From Dichomitus squalens LYAD-421 SS1 (lineage: Eukaryota; Basidiomycota; Agaricomycetes; Polyporales; Polyporaceae), in NCBI RefSeq assembly GCF_000275845.1, contig NW_006766898.1, positions 11,395 to 28,579 of the forward strand: DNA of 17,185 nt, written 5' to 3'. Shown one piece after another: positions 16,785-17,185 of this stretch. The notes under the pieces are model-generated. The model made no database searches, was not told where the DNA came from, and worked only from the letters and a program-made list of their open reading frames with translations. Position numbers and translations under genes: made by a program. Positions within the stretch are counted from its first letter, which is position 1, and each line of letters starts with the position of its first letter.

Positions 16785-17185
16785 CTAGAGTCGAAGCAAG
16801 ATCTTCAGTCAGTAAGGAAAGACTATATTGCAGCAACGAACTGTACCTAGAGTCGAAGCAAGACTACAAAGGTCAAGTAAGTAACTACAAGTTAGAGATA
16901 GATGTAACGAAGTACTCACTCTTCAGTCAGTAAGGAAAGACTGAAGAGGGAGGACGCAATCTGAAGTCCTTATATACTACAGTGAAGTGTCCATGACTAA
17001 TCGAAGAGTGGTTAGTCACATGTACCATAGTGCGATGAATAATACAATGACGAAAGAATTGCGACGTATCGCACCATAGGATGAGTAAGAGATGAGTAAG
17101 GCATAGACCTGTCTAGACCGTTCTGGAGTAGTACGGATTGTCCTAGACAGTACCAGAAGAGTCCGGAAGCATAGCTATAGTACAC
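16785..17185 (-). mobile_element. LTR-like promoter/repeat block, truncated by the window edge
   Basis: The block is built of short repeats. A 17-bp direct repeat CTAGAGTCGAAGCAAGA lies at 16785-16801 and 16847-16863. A 23-bp direct repeat beginning TCTTCAGTCAGTAAGGAAAG lies at 16802-16824 and 16920-16942; its second copy forms an 8-bp stem, CTTCAGTC with GACTGAAG. Read on the minus strand, paired TGACTAA/TTAGTCA sites (17018-17012 and 17000-16994; these resemble AP-1/Yap1-type sites) lie just upstream of TATATAA (16976-16970), followed by the repeats. That order fits a U3-R-U5 promoter of an LTR element. No coding region, primer-binding site or LTR ends were found inside the window, so the assignment is tentative. 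Confidence 0.35.

Overview
The window is nuclear DNA of a filamentous fungus, most likely a basidiomycete of the Agaricomycetes. The evidence is the gene structure: the three recognisable genes are cut by many short introns (47-130 nt) with GTRNGT-type donors, CTNA-type branch points and exons as small as 23 nt, and the encoded proteins are fungal in type. No gene is uninterrupted, so the coding regions had to be assembled by hand from splice signals and reading-frame continuity.

Layout. 1-1386: gene-poor, with a degenerate tRNA-like element (A box, B box, T7 run) on the minus strand and a 20-bp minisatellite at 581-720. 1387-3019 (+): a secreted pepsin-like (A1) aspartic protease homologue in ten exons, with an altered second catalytic motif (DNGT). 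3163-5793 (-): BRF1, the TFIIB-related subunit of RNA polymerase III factor TFIIIB, eight exons, convergent with the protease gene; its first coding exon is only the ATG. 5960-6664: a retroposed insertion flanked by an exact 15-bp direct repeat and ending in an (AAT)n tail, just upstream of BRF1. 6665-8243: degraded, probably non-coding. 8244-9759 (-): MSP1/ATAD1, the mitochondrial outer-membrane AAA protein extractase, nine exons. 9982-10227 (+): a weak candidate small gene divergent from MSP1.

10740-14811 holds the most interesting part: three small single-pass membrane protein genes, here called C (+, 10740-11336), B (-, 11796-13035) and A (-, 14248-14811). Each has a short N-terminal segment, one hydrophobic helix interrupted by a phase-1 intron at nearly the same place, and a polar tail. 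A and B also share a PPxYxxPPxY motif in the tail. I read them as a diverged local gene family, with A and B as possible membrane adaptors for WW-domain ubiquitin ligases of the Rsp5/NEDD4 type. This is inference.

14812-17185: no convincing gene. It contains one exon-like segment on the minus strand (15665-15899) and, at the right edge, an LTR-like promoter/repeat block (16785-17185) that probably belongs to a retroelement continuing outside the window.

The well-identified genes are housekeeping functions (Pol III initiation, mitochondrial protein quality control) plus one secreted hydrolase homologue. They are not an operon and share no obvious pathway. The accessory content is the membrane-protein cluster and the insertions between the conserved genes.
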